Below are positions 1 to 13,656 of a stretch of 64,000 bases of DNA, in pieces. The position numbers and the translations under genes are program-made. The stretch's first letter is position 1, and every line of letters starts with the position of its first letter. This DNA comes from Hymenoscyphus infarciens. Its lineage: Eukaryota; Ascomycota; Leotiomycetes; Helotiales; Helotiaceae. Location of the stretch: NCBI GenBank assembly GCA_001414345.1, contig LLCB01000294.1, forward strand, positions 1-64,000, written 5' to 3'. The notes under the pieces are model-generated. The model was not told the DNA's origin, searched no databases, and worked only from the letters and a program-made list of their open reading frames with translations.

Positions 1-1062
1 CCCCCCCCCCCCCCCAACAACCCCCACGCACCCAACAACTGCCAAATGGAAATCGAAACCGTAAGCAGTGATGTCCGCATTTTTCTCATCATGGGGTTTC
101 AGTCGTGCTTCTCTCGGACTTTCAGCCTTGTTGGTTCCTGAATTGACATCATGACGTGCAGATGAAGCTCATTACCTGTTCGGGAAGTCAAAGCTCTTAA
201 AAGTTGGGAGGTTTGTCCTGAAGTCAACTTTTTACCACAACAAAAAACATGATTTCAAACACATTGCGAAGAGCGACTACAGCATCGCCGTTACGACGGG
301 CGGTGAGGTCGATATCTACGCTACAGTCGAATTCTCATATCGTATGCTGTCCCCTCAGCTGTCCCATGCGACTTTACTTGCCATGCACCTACTCACTCTT
401 CCACAGCACGTCTTTCCCAAACTCAACAGCAACTCCCACATCCTCTCTTTCCTCTCCACCAACCCTCCCACCGAAAGCCTCTCAATAGGCACAACCACCC
501 AGCTCCCTCCCACACCCGATAGCCTCACCGAGAACCCGAGATTCCTCTCCATCCTAAACGATGTCATGAAGAAACATGCCAGCAAAGATCCCCTCGTTCA
601 AAGCCAAGCAGCGGCGTTCGCATCTACATCTGGGTCTGCGCTGGGTTCAGGTGGTATGTTCTTCCCGCAACAACATGGAAAGAGGAAGCGAGGCCCTCAG
701 GGTGATGGAGCTGGAGGAGCGAGTTCGCAGGGTGGTGCTGGGGGTGCGGGGAGAGGGGGCTGGGTGCATGTTAGTGATATGAGGGCGCCTCCTGACTATG
801 GACGGATTGCGTGGCCCGAGGATATATTTGGGAGTTTAGAGGTTGATGGGAGGGGGGAGTTCGTTGAGGGGACGGAGGGAATGAGGGGGAATTGGCAGAG
901 TAGTGGGAGTTATCGGGTTATTACGAGGGAGGGGATGTGAGTTTATGCTGCTTGTGGGCTGTGAGGTACATACTGACTTTTTGTAGATTGGGGTTGAGCG
1001 ATTATATTAGGGAGAGGTTGATTGAGAGATTACGGGAGGAAGAGAAGAAAGGAGGCCTATGA
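1..1062 (+). CDS. Conserved fungal protein of unknown function (5' partial)
   Basis: Exons <1..67, 162..936 and 987..1062. The reading frame is open from base 1 (Pro-rich PPPPPNNPHAPNN, then MEIETVS), so the start most likely lies outside the window. Intron 1 (68-161, GTGATG..GCAG, phase 1) joins EIETVSN to EAHYLFGKSKLLKVG. Intron 2 (937-986, 50 nt, GTGAGT..GTAG) restores the frame to a C-terminus ILGLSDYIRERLIERLREEE. The middle carries a Gly-rich basic linker (GKRKRGPQGDGAGG), followed by a conserved-looking block with PPDYGRIAWPEDIFGSLEVDG. I recognise the general pattern as a protein conserved in ascomycetes but cannot assign a Pfam name or function. No catalytic motif, signal peptide or membrane segment is visible. 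The second intron is certain by frame and consensus; the first rests on frame continuity and has a weaker donor. Confidence 0.7.
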
Positions 1063-1801
1063 GGGGTTATGACTTCACTGGGGGAGTCAGCGGCGAAGCT
1101 TTACTTGCACGAAATCAACTACAGCGGCTGTTATTCACAGCTCACGATAATACCGGACGGAATGGATCTGGTCGCACATGATTACCTCATAAAAGTTGCT
1201 TCACCAATAGCCAAGGCTCTACATCCCGAGAGATTTCGCGAAGATGGAATTTGTTGTACAAAAGTGGGTTGAATCTAATTGTATAATTGTTTAGTTGAGG
1301 AGAGGAGGTAAATAACTATTTGTGTTTTCCTGTAAGACTCGTCAGACATTGGTGCTAAATAAGAAACCCAATACAAGAGGAAACTTGAGTATAGAGTTAA
1401 TGTTCCGAAGTAAATTATTCCTCTAGGTATTGTTCAGCTTCAACAATAGTTAACAATCCACTGGGCAATACCCCGGGTGATTGGTACCCCACAATGTCCA
1501 GAATTCGCTTCTGCTGAGTGATTACCTACATTGAATTCATACCGAGACCTGTGAGACCAACACCTCCTCCAAAGCTTCTTTCTAAAAACATCAAGGGACA
1601 CCACGAGACAATCTTGTCGTTGTTGTTGTCTTCTTCCTCGACCCCCGATGGTCACTCCCTCCTTTTTAGACTCTGTTTAGACTCAACACTACAAACTGTC
1701 ACCCCAGACGTCACATCCAGCGCTCGGAGCTTTTGGTGGTGGGGCAGCATCACGACAACACCTCAATCCAAAAAGAAGCACCAGAAAGCTGCATCCTTGC
1801 G
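1063..1801. other. Intergenic and probable 5' UTR/promoter of SNF1
   Basis: No convincing gene. Short open frames at 1069-1272 and 1518-1805 lack similarity, codon structure or splice support. A pyrimidine-rich stretch (about 1560-1680) lies directly upstream of the SNF1 start, as is common in filamentous-fungal promoters. Confidence 0.5.
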
Positions 1802-4370
<2,569 letters not shown>

Positions 4371-5150
4371 CTGCGAGGAGATGAAACAAAATGAATGAAG
4401 TCTATGATTAGCGGCGTTTTTGACAAGTTTGTTTTTTGGTATAATTTCGGGAAAGGGAGGGAGGGGGTGGATATCGAAAATTGCTGAGCTCTCTTTATTG
4501 CATGATGAGCTAGGATGGAATGGGAAGGTATGGGAAGGAATGGAATGGAATGGATGGACTGGCTGGAATATGGTAAAGCAGCAATAGGCTGTTATGGAAA
4601 TGGAAAGGATTTTGCTGGACTTTTTTTGTTTCTTTCCCTTTTTTCTTTTTTCCTCTCCTTTCCTCTTTTGAGCGTGGGCGTTAATGATGACGATGTTGTT
4701 GTTGGTTTCTCTCTCTTCTGGATGGTTAATACCCAGAGGATGGATGGATGAGAATGTGAGAAGAAGGGTTCGTGGGGGCTGGTTGTGGGGTAGTTGGGAG
4801 ATTATATTGAGATGAGTTGAGGCAGGAGAGCTTATGAGAAAGATAGTTACTATTTATTGGCTATTGGCTGTTGTTGCTGGCTGTTGTTGCAGGAATAAGA
4901 ATCACGATGTCTTTTTTCTCTCTGCTTGGATTGACTTTATTTACTTGCTTGTGTATTGACGATCGATTAATTTGAAGGGTAGGGTGACGGGTGAGCTTGA
5001 GCTTTTCTCTTCCGAGGGAGGATGCTATCTGAATTCTCCGGCGATTGTTTCGGTGTATGAGTAGGCGGTGTATGGTACAATTTCATTACCCTCCTCTCTT
5101 TTTAGCTGTGAACCGAGGGGCGAATTTATACCTTTCCAAAACCAAAGCTG
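4371..5150. other. 3' flank of SNF1 with simple-sequence DNA
   Basis: No gene supported. It holds an imperfect GGAAT/GGATG microsatellite (about 4512-4560), a T/C-rich run (4620-4670) and a tandem GGCTGTTGTTGC pair (4865-4892). The open frame 4515-4751 is a product of these simple repeats. Confidence 0.5.
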
Positions 5151-5540
5151 TTGGTAAGTTATCAACTTGTAATCTAAATTTCTGCAATTGAGTCAATTCG
5201 TGGGTCATCTACCGATACTAGTTGGCTTTAGAGATTTATATATTCAGAGTAGAGAGAGCAACTAATCATATAATCAAGTAAAAAGTCGATTTATTTAAAG
5301 AATAATTTAAGTAGACTTTTAAAGTTTTGCTTAATTTTATAATTAGCTCGACAAATCCTCTACTTTAACTCACTTCACTTATAGAGGCTTAAAATATATA
5401 TATATATATGTATATATGTCTCTAGAGCTAACTAGTAGTATATATAGTAAGTATACTATTAACTTTTTAGTCTTGAAATAAATTCTACTAACTTTACTTA
5501 GGAAATTAGTTTAAAAAAGCTTAGATACTCTTAATTTAAG

Positions 5541-6177
5541 CAGTGTTTTAGGTTTCCTCGCCTAATCTGTTATTCTATCCTACCTCGACGCTCCTTCTCC
5601 CTCCTGCCTCTATTTTAAGGCTATCCTGCCTTCTCCTATTCTTAAATTCTAGCTTTCCTAGCCACTCCTATCCTATAGTACTTACTTGCCTTTCCTTACT
5701 AAATAGAGAGGCTAGGATAGGAAGAGTTAGGCTAGTTAATTTCGCTTAAAGCCTAGAAGACGGCTCTAATTTCGCTTAATATCTAGAAGGTAGGTAGAAA
5801 AGAGGGTCTAGGTCGCTAATTTCGCTTAATATCTAGAAGGCGGGTAGAAAAGAGAGTCTAGGTCGCTAATTTCGCTTAATATCTAGAAGGCGGGTAGAAA
5901 AGAGGGTCTCGAGTAGAAAAGAGAGTCTAGGTCCTAATTAGAAGGTTGCCTTCCTAATCCTACTCTAGCCTAGCCACCTTTTTTTATCTGCCTAGCTACT
6001 CCTATCCTGTTTTTAGAACTTTCCTAGCTACTCCTATCCTAGTTAGAGTACCTAGCCTACTAAACTTAGCCTAGCCTTGATCCTAATCTAGCCTAGCCTC
6101 TCCTATCCTTACCTAGGTGAGTAGCCTATCTTATCCTAAGTACTAGGCTAACTAAGGCGGGGAAAGCCAAAACACTG
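5541..6177. mobile_element. hAT-like non-autonomous element (MITE), 637 bp, with 8-bp TSD
   Basis: Left end CAGTGTTTTAGGTTTCCTCG and the inverted right end (reverse complement CAGTGTTTTGGCTTTCCCCG) form terminal inverted repeats of about 25 bp. Both ends are flanked by the perfect direct repeat AATTTAAG (5533-5540 and 6178-6185). CAGTG termini with an 8-bp target duplication are diagnostic of the hAT superfamily. The interior has no transposase-like frame, so it is non-autonomous. It is C/G-richer than its surroundings and contains a 50-bp tandem repeat. A related copy begins at 18485. Confidence 0.88.
5737..5936. repeat. Tandem repeat of about 50 bp inside the hAT-like element
   Basis: Units begin with TAATTTCGCTTAA at 5737 (short, 30 bp), 5767, 5817 and 5867. 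The 50-bp units share TATCTAGAAGG, GGGTAGAAAAGAG and GTCTAGGTC. The last unit has an internal partial duplication of GTAGAAAAGAG. Confidence 0.9.
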
Positions 6178-7430
6178 AATTTAAGATTAAGTTAGTTTTT
6201 AAAGTAAGCGAATTACTTTATAATCTAGAGTAAGTAGCTTAAAAAGAACTTAGTTTTAAGATATAATTTAGAAATTTATTATAGTAATAAGAGCTGATTT
6301 ATATAGTCTTTTTTATAATATATTCTATATATAAGTCTTCTAATAATACGTTTTAATTTAATATTCAATACCTTTATAATTCTCTATTATTTTATATAGC
6401 TTTCATAATTTACGATTGATAATTTACTATTTACGCTTGAGTTAATTCTAACTTTTTAGTATATCTAGGACGCTCTAGTAAAGACACTTAAAGATACCAC
6501 AGTTGAGATTCTTAGAAAGATTCCTTTTTTAAGTAAATATACCTAAGTTAAGAAGTTGAAAACCCCTTTTCAAGTTTTCCTCTCTCTTCTAGAATTAATT
6601 GTTCGAAGACACTTATTAACAAACGAGCTTCTCCGGATTCTTTTAAGCGAATGAATGAAATTAATACTTGGCTTCTTTCCTTCCTCTTCTGCTGTTCAAA
6701 GTTGGTGGGAAAAAAAGAAAGTTAATTGCCTCTTTTTTACTATTTTATAACTCTCAAAGAGTGAGTAGAAAGAGAAAAGATTTTATCTAATTAAACTCTA
6801 GCTTATAATTTCTCACTTCTTATCTCTTTCAGTTGAGCTTATTAATAAGCAATTTATAGTCGGCTTTAGAGGCAAAGAACATAGCGAGAGAGGACACTAG
6901 GCTTAGTATCGAGACTTAAATAATATATTTTATATAGATCGAGAGGGGATAAGAGTAAGCTAAGATTAATACTCGAGGTTATAGTGAGTTATAAGTTAAG
7001 CTTCTCTCTTAACAATGTTTTATAAACCGTGCGTTTTTAGAAAATTTATTATTTATTTAGAAAACAGAAAACTAAAGTAATCTTTAAGATATAAGACCTA
7101 GCTAGAAAGAACTACTTGATCTTTTTATATCTCCTCTCTATTTATTAATATTTCTAAGTAAGTAGAATAATACGGTATTCTAAATATACTAAAAAGTCGG
7201 ATTAACTAAATTGTAAATAGGAAATCGTAAAGTGTAAAATGTTACTTTCTATAAGTATAAAAGAGAATAATTTCTAATTTAAATTCCCTCTCTCTATATT
7301 TAGATTAGAGAGTCTTAACTATAGTAACTATCATATATATAGTAGTAACGTTACCCCCTTACTATCGCTACCTCGCTATCGTCTCCTTACTATTATATTA
7401 TATTCTTCCTATTATTTCTAGATAAATAAG

Positions 7431-7626
7431 GAAGAGAGGGAGAGAGGGAGAGAGAAAGAGAGGGAGAGAGGGAGAGAGAGGGAGAGAGGGCGAGGGGGCG
7501 AGAGAGCGAGAGAGCGAGTAAACATTTTAGTAGAAAGTTTTTCCTAGCGTAGGTAAGGGGAGTTTAGTAAAAGTAGCAAATAATCCCCTCTCTCTCTCTC
7601 CCTCTCTCTCTCTCTCCCTCTCTTCT
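7431..7626. repeat. GA-rich tract and CT-rich tract in inverted arrangement
   Basis: 7431-7519 is almost pure purine (GAGAGGGAGAGAG variants) and 7585-7625 almost pure pyrimidine (CTCTCTCTCCC). They are separated by about 65 bp, so the arms could pair as a large imperfect hairpin or form triplex DNA. Function unknown. Confidence 0.8.
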
Positions 7627-8240
7627 ATACTTTTATATTTATATAATATACTAAAGAAGGAAAGAGTAGTAAGAGAGAGAGACTAAGAAGTAGTAAAATG
7701 CTCTCCTACCTCTTAATAAAGGGCTTAGATAATATAATTATTAAGTTCTACTTTAGCTCGACTTTGTAATTTACGATTTACGATTTGCGATTTGCGATTT
7801 AGTCGATTCCGACTTTTTAGTGTATTTAGAACGCTCTAAATAAGAATAAACTTAATTCTTAGAAACTCTCTTTTTATAAGAAAATTTTCTATACCTTTAT
7901 AAAGTTGTATTAAGACTTTATAAAAATTTAAATATATATAAAAGTGTCTATTTTCGCTCTAAAAAGTTTATAGAGTAAGAAAGGGGGTATAGAGCTCTTA
8001 TTAGCTATTATTAAGGTTATAATAATATACGTCGTTTTTAAGTAAAGAGAGAAAGACTATCTAGGAAATAAGAAATTTTCTAATATCGTTAAAAGGGACG
8101 CTTAAATCGTAACTCACTATAACTCTCTATAGCTAATAACTAATAGAATAAAAATTGAAAAACCAAAACGAGACGAAACTTTGCAAAGTGACGTCGTAAT
8201 ATAGATATATATTATCCCTCTATCGTTTATGACCAATTTC

Positions 8241-9132
8241 AAAAAGTAGGTTTCTTTTTCTTTTAAGAAGTAGTCAAATACTGGTTGGGTTGAGATTTTT
8301 GATAACTTTTCGGTAATTCTATACTGTGTAGCATAGGTTGGGTTTTAACTCAAGGTTTCAATCCACTAAGTTGGGAATTGAAGTACAAAGTAGTTAATAG
8401 TAATGTTGAGGACATTCCTCTCCCCCTCCCTCTGCAAAGAAGCAGCTACAAAAGTAATCATCTTACTATTCAAAGTATTAACCTAAATAATCTCGGACAA
8501 TAACAATTATTATTCTAGATGTTTACGGCAATCTGTTAAGTAAACTTTACCTTCACTTCATTGTCTTGTATCTACCAGAAGAGGGGTCGGTCAGTAATGT
8601 CCTCAACTCTTACGATATAAGGATAGAAGGGGTGAGTTCCTTTGATTGGGGTTATTAATTTGTAGAGCTCGGTTTGGTTTGGGTATCTGAAAGAGGTTGT
8701 GTGAAATACAAAAGAGTTCTTTGGATTTATAGTGACAGGAATGTGGAGGGGATACCCAGGCCAACGAGAGAGAAATTCTTTGGAAGAAAAACTTCAAATA
8801 GAGATAATTGATTAAATTTTTTAGCAGATTGATGGCACCCGGTTTGTACATATCTTTCATTCCAAGCAGAAGCGAAAAAACAAGTAGTCCCGCTATGATT
8901 ATCTCAATGGATCAAAAGGAGACTTCCACGCCATCGTTGTATTGTACAATAATACATGTCGCACAGTGAACTACACAGAATGTTTGATGCTTAAAAAGCA
9001 CCTGGCTCATGACTTGGTCTTTCAAAAACTCCAACCCCCTCATCAGACATTGAAATACATCTAACCCTAGCAATCAAGTTTGAGATATTCCCTACCTTGA
9101 ACGCCGAGTTTCCCCTCCCGAGCAAGCCCCCC
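8241..9132. other. Intergenic, no gene seen
   Basis: Normal-composition DNA between the RIP block and the 3' end of the SRAP gene. Short open frames (for example 8603-8860 minus) have no support. Confidence 0.5.
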
Positions 9133-10622
9133 TTATTTCCCAAAGAAATTCGTAATTTTTTGAGTGCCTTTCTCTTTACCGGTGGGCTTGGAAGGACTTG
9201 TTGTGTTGTTACTTGTAGCACTTCGCATCTTTCGCGCTGACTTCTGAGGAGGTGTTGTCTTGTTTGTGCTATCAGAAGAGAGCTTCAATGCTTTCTTTGG
9301 CAGGTCTTCGTTAGGAACATCATCGAGGTGCCGCTTGACCCCCTTCTTGATTTCCGATTCTTCGATAGGAAGAGGGGCATTATCTTCTGTTCCGGTATGA
9401 TCGACCGTCTTACGATCATCCTCGATCTCTTCTTTCTTGATATCCGCTTCTTCAATAGGAATTGGAGGGGTTTTCTCTGTTCCAATAGGCTTGCCAGCCT
9501 TAGGAACATCTTCGTCGTCCTCCTTCTTAATATCGGCTGGCTTTGCTGTCGCCGATGGCTTTGCGCTGCCCTTCGATGCACCTTTTGCGAAGAAATTGGC
9601 AATGTTGGATTTGTTCTCACTGCTTGCCACGGGTATGATGAATGTTGGCGAGTTGTTTCCTACCTTTCCTACATCCTTGCTTACCGGATAGCATTCCAGC
9701 TCTCCATCGAAAGGTTTCAATAGGCTTTGGAGTTCTTTTGACCATGTATATCGCTTTGGGTCCAACCACGTTCGCACGTCTTCAGAGCCGTTTTCGAGTA
9801 TAACAGGCATACGATCGTGAAGGAACTTGAGTTGTTTGTTGGAGTCGGTCGTGATAACAGTGTAGGTATAGTGTTTGTCCTCAGATCCTTCGTACTGAAC
9901 GCAATCCCACAATCCGGCAAAACACATCAATTGTCCGTCCTTTCGCTTGGTGTAATGAGGAATTTTTTCTTTGCCTTTCTTCAGCCATTCGTAGAATCCT
10001 TGTGCCACTACTATGCAACGCTTCTTTTGCTTCATTGTTGTCCACATTCCGCGGTTTTCGATGAGCGAATCGTCGCGGCAGTTTATCGTCTTTAGCATTG
10101 AGCCATAGTCGGGGTTTCTTTTCGTCCAGAATGGAATGAGACCCTGTCAAGTACCGCAATCAGTACATAGCCCTCAACTAGGTTGGAACACTAGAGAAGA
10201 ATTCCAAATCTAAATCCAAAACTCCTCAAACAGAAGCCCATGGATTCGAACAAGGGAGTATGCTAACCCATTTCATTGATTGAAGCTTGTATCTAGTCTC
10301 TCCGGCCTCATTTTCCGTCTCCGAAGCACCTGTTACGACTTCTTCCGGCTCGTCCTCTCCCTCTCCCTTCTTATGTTGTCGCGGTCCGGCTCCATAGTCT
10401 GGCGTATCAGCCCTATAGACTATTCCATGATAACCCGGTGCAAAGTTATAGCTCTGACGAGGTGAATCTGGAGCATCGTCGTCCGGTGCTTCGTCGACTG
10501 GCATATTCTCATTCTCCAAATAGGCCCTAACCTGACCTGGTCGCTAATCCACCAGTTAGCAATATGTTGAGCTAAGCCAGCCTATTTAATCTTACCAAAG
10601 CCAAACTGTAACGGCCGCACAT
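9133..10622 (-). CDS. HMCES: HMCES/YedK-type SRAP-domain protein (abasic-site shield)
   Basis: Minus-strand exons 10622..10596, 10531..10268, 10143..9133 (introns 64 and 124 nt), about 433 aa. The start gives MCGRYSLAL, exposing the catalytic Cys2 that, in the SRAP family, forms a protective covalent link with abasic sites in single-stranded DNA after Met removal. Other family landmarks are SYNFAPGYHG, MKWGLIPFWTKRNPDYGS across intron 2, INCRDDSLIE, CIVVAQGFYEWLKKG (active-site Glu) and FLHDRMPVIL (active-site His). The C-terminal third is acidic/lysine-rich and disordered. It carries two PCNA-interacting-peptide-like motifs, NIANFF and, at the extreme C-terminus, TQKITNFFGK. The first exon is only 27 nt and its acceptor was chosen because it keeps frame; an acceptor 5 nt upstream breaks it. 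It shares a 213-bp divergent promoter with HAS1. Confidence 0.93.
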
Positions 10623-10835
10623 CTTGGGAGGGCTGTGTTACATATTTCCATGTCATATCAAGAAGTCCCGTCGCGATGAACTGTGGTCGGGTGAGTGTAG
10701 TCACCTGACAGGATCCACCCCTGATTAGACTAGCGTGCTGGCTTATCAGGATGGCTTGGCGCTGAAATATTTCTGCTCTGCTCCCCAAAATTATTTTCCG
10801 CCGAGCTTGCGAACTACCCACCCAACACAACCAAG
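10623..10835. promoter_or_regulatory. Short divergent intergenic region (HMCES / HAS1)
   Basis: Only 213 bp separate the start codons of two divergent genes, so both promoters and 5' UTRs must overlap here. No clear TATA box or named motif is identified. Confidence 0.6.
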
Positions 10836-12697
10836 ATGGATTCAATCGAATTACAAAGCAAGAAGCGCAAGAGAAAGCACGGTGGCTCCAAGTCTGCTAA
10901 AGTCGATACGCCAATTGTCGCCGACGAACCAGAAACTACCGTCAAATCCAAGAAGTCCTCTAAGAAGGAAGAAAAGTCCAGCAAGAAAGTCAAGAAGGTT
11001 CACGATTCGGATGACGAGGAGGAAACTTTCGAGGACGATGTGCCAGAAGATGTAGAGGAGGAAGAGCTAGAGAATTCGGGTGAGGAGGAAGCCATTGAAG
11101 AAGTCGCAGAAGAGGATGGGGAAGATAATGGAGGAGAAGACTTGGCCGAAGGACCAGTTCCAGGCGCCGGAGCCCTCTCGTTACCAAACACCGGAGAAGA
11201 GGCACAAAGGTTTTCCGAGTTGAAGCTGTCAGACAAAACCATGAAAGCTCTTGTGGAGGACATGAAGTTTGAAACAATGACCGAGATTCAACGGAGGGGC
11301 ATTCCACCGCTACTTGCGGGTCGCGATGTCCTTGGAGCTGCAAAAACTGGATCTGGAAAGACACTTGCCTTCTTAATTCCCGCAATCGAAATGCTGAGCG
11401 CATTAAGATTCAAACCTCGAAATGGAACTGGTGTTATTGTTGTTTCGCCTACCAGAGAATTGGCTTTGCAGATATTTGGTGTTGCTCGAGAGCTCATGGC
11501 GCATCACTCGCAGACATATGGAATCGTTATTGGAGGAGCGAATCGAAGAGCTGAGGCGGAAAAGCTTGCAAAGGGTGTCAATTTAATTATTGCCACCCCC
11601 GGACGATTACTCGATCACTTACAGAACACCCAAGGTTTCGTCTTCAAGAATCTCAAGGCCTTGGTTATCGATGAAGCAGACAGAATTTTGGAAATTGGAT
11701 TTGAGGATGAGATGCGACAAATTGTCAAGATATTACCCAAAGACGAGAGACAGACCATGCTCTTCTCAGCCACACAAACCACAAAAGTCGAGGATCTGGC
11801 GAGAATATCCCTGAGACCTGGACCATTATACATCAATGTCGATCACCAAAAGGAGCACAGTACTGTTGAGGGTCTCGAGCAAGGCTATGTTGTATGCGAT
11901 TCGGATAAACGATTTCTGTTACTTTTCTCTTTCCTTAAGCGCAACATCAAGAAGAAGATTATCGTCTTCCTCTCAAGTTGTGCCTGTGTAAAATACCACG
12001 CCGAACTCCTCAATTATATTGACCTTCCAGTCTTGGATCTCCATGGCAAACAAAAACAACAAAAACGCACCAACACATTCTTCGAGTTCTGCAACGCAAA
12101 GCAGGGGACTTTGATCTGTACGGATGTTGCTGCAAGAGGCTTGGATGTAAGTCATTGAGCTATTCGAATTCTGGAATAATACTAATGAGTTTCCAGATCC
12201 CAGATGTGGATTGGATTCTCCAAGTTGACCCTCCAGATGATCCACGAGACTATATTCATCGTGTAGGTCGTACCGCACGAGGTTCGAACGGAAAAGGACG
12301 ATCCCTTCTATTCCTCCAACCTAGTGAAATCGGATTTCTCGCCCACCTCAAAACCGCTCGTGTTCCAGTGGTTGAGTTCGATTTCCCAGCCAAGAAAATC
12401 GTAAATGTCCAATCACAACTGGAGAAGCTCATTTCGCAAAACTATTATCTCAACAAGAGTGCAAAAGATGGATACAAGAGTTATCTACAGGCGTATGCCA
12501 GCCACAGCCTGCGAACCATTTTCGATGTCCATAAATTGGATCTCGTCAAGGTCGCAAAGGGATTTGGCTTCACCGCTCCTCCAAGAATTGATTTGGCGTT
12601 GGGTGCTAGTATGAGTAGGGATAAGAAGACTCCTGGGAGAAGACCATATGGAAGCCAGCCTCAACAAGGTGGCAGCTTCAAGAAGAGAGGCACATAG
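10836..12697 (+). CDS. HAS1: DEAD-box ATP-dependent RNA helicase HAS1
   Basis: Exons 10836..12146 and 12197..12697 (50-nt GT-AG intron), 603 aa. The N-terminus (1-120) is highly charged: a Lys-rich stretch, then an Asp/Glu tract typical of nucleolar proteins. Helicase motifs follow in order: Q motif ([16 protein letters not shown]), [10 protein letters not shown] (168-176), Ia [18 protein letters not shown] (279-282), [25 protein letters not shown] and [11 protein letters not shown]. The C-terminal extension ([30 protein letters not shown]) is characteristic of Has1/DDX18. That subfamily works in 18S and 25S rRNA processing, loading and releasing snoRNAs in pre-ribosomes. The intron falls just after ARGLD. 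Confidence 0.96.
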
Positions 12698-13128
12698 TTA
12701 ATGAAGACAAATTTGCACGTTGTAGTTTCGAGGCCTCGGAGTGGATACTCGATTTGTCATTGGTCCTGTCGTGGTGGGTCGTGAGATACATGCTGTTTTC
12801 GCTCTACTCTGGCGGTGACGAGATGAATGCGGTATACACCCCAGGAAGCACCAAACTGTGCCTCTGATTTTGTGCGATTCGAGCTTGGAAGTGGGGTCTT
12901 GTACAGAAGGAAAGCATCACAACTGGTGGAAAGCAAAAGTGTTAGGGGTTATATTTACGGCGCATTTGGGCAGCGTATCTGAAGGGTGGAATGTTACTTA
13001 TTTGTTTACTTAAGATCATAAAAGTATAAGAACATCCTCTATATCCATTTCCAAAACACACATTTTTTCACTTTACTCTCAACTTTTTTCCAAGCCAATC
13101 AAGTCAATCAGTCAACCTCTTCTCAAAT
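12698..13128. other. Intergenic
   Basis: 3' flank of HAS1 and promoter of the secreted-protein gene. A pyrimidine/AC-rich leader (13050-13125) precedes the next start. No gene seen. Confidence 0.5.
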
Positions 13129-13656
13129 ATGTTTTCTAAACTCACTGCAGTCGCCCTTGCTGGCTTCCTCACAATTGTCGCCGCCGTCCCAACAGGAGGT
13201 AGTACATTACCTGGAACACTCGCCATCTCAGTAGTTGACGCATCTGGTGCTGTTCTCGGAACACTCAACGGATACGGAAACTTCTCAAGTCCTGGACCAA
13301 GCTATCCATTCCGTGCTTTTGCAACTGCGGATGGGTATGCGGATCTTCGTGCCTACAGTCTTGTCCCTTGTACCGCCACCAGTGTTTTGGCTTGTGGAGG
13401 ATATGTTGCTGGTACCGCTGGGTCTTTCTATGTAAGTTGTGTTGAGAATGGGGATGAGTGGGAGCTAATGTGCGATAAGTCACTTGGAGGAAATGTCGTG
13501 TTAGATGGTACGGATGGGTTTTGGAGTGTTGATGCTACGACTGACGCTGCTGGCGGGTTAGACGCTTTTGGTCGTAGTTATGGGATTCCTGTTCATGTTG
13601 GGGCTAGTGCTGCTGCTATTCCTGTCACCCTTTTGGTTAAGAGTGCTAGTGGGTAG
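13129..13656 (+). CDS. Small secreted protein, unknown (possible RNase T2 C-terminal-like fold)
   Basis: 175-aa frame. Residues 1-20 (MFSKLTAVALAGFLTIVAAV) are a clear signal peptide. The mature part is rich in Gly, Ser, Ala and Val, with Cys in LVPCTATSVLACGG. The GYGNFSS...SYPFRAFATADG arrangement reminds me of the beta-rich C-terminal domain of fungal RNase T2 proteins, but this is a weak impression and no catalytic CAS motifs are present. A perfect intron-like segment lies inside (13432-13479: GTAAGT..CTAAT..AAG, 48 nt, phase 0, no stop), so the spliced product would be 16 residues shorter and lack two Cys. Which form is real cannot be decided from sequence. Confidence 0.7.
   Translation: MFSKLTAVALAGFLTIVAAVPTGGSTLPGTLAISVVDASGAVLGTLNGYGNFSSPGPSYPFRAFATADGYADLRAYSLVPCTATSVLACGGYVAGTAGSFYVSCVENGDEWELMCDKSLGGNVVLDGTDGFWSVDATTDAAGGLDAFGRSYGIPVHVGASAAAIPVTLLVKSASG

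Larger units (their letters stand above)
5150..8240. repeat. AT-rich RIP-mutated block 1
   Basis: Composition changes abruptly near 5150 and recovers near 8240. CA and TG dinucleotides are very rare while TA, CT, AG and even CG remain, which is the footprint of RIP (C to T at CpA on both strands) rather than CpG decay. No open reading frame of note survives. It contains a delimited hAT-like element (5541-6177) and GA/CT tracts (7431-7626). The rest is unresolved repeat debris. Confidence 0.8.

Noticed and set aside
1069..1272. 67-codon open frame after the first gene
   Set aside because: No similarity or splice context; lies in the presumed 3' UTR/intergenic region.
4515..4751. 78-codon open frame
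   Set aside because: Built from GGAAT/GGATGG and T/C simple repeats.
5737..5936. CRISPR-like array
   Set aside because: Contiguous minisatellite without spacers, in a eukaryotic genome and inside a hAT-like element.
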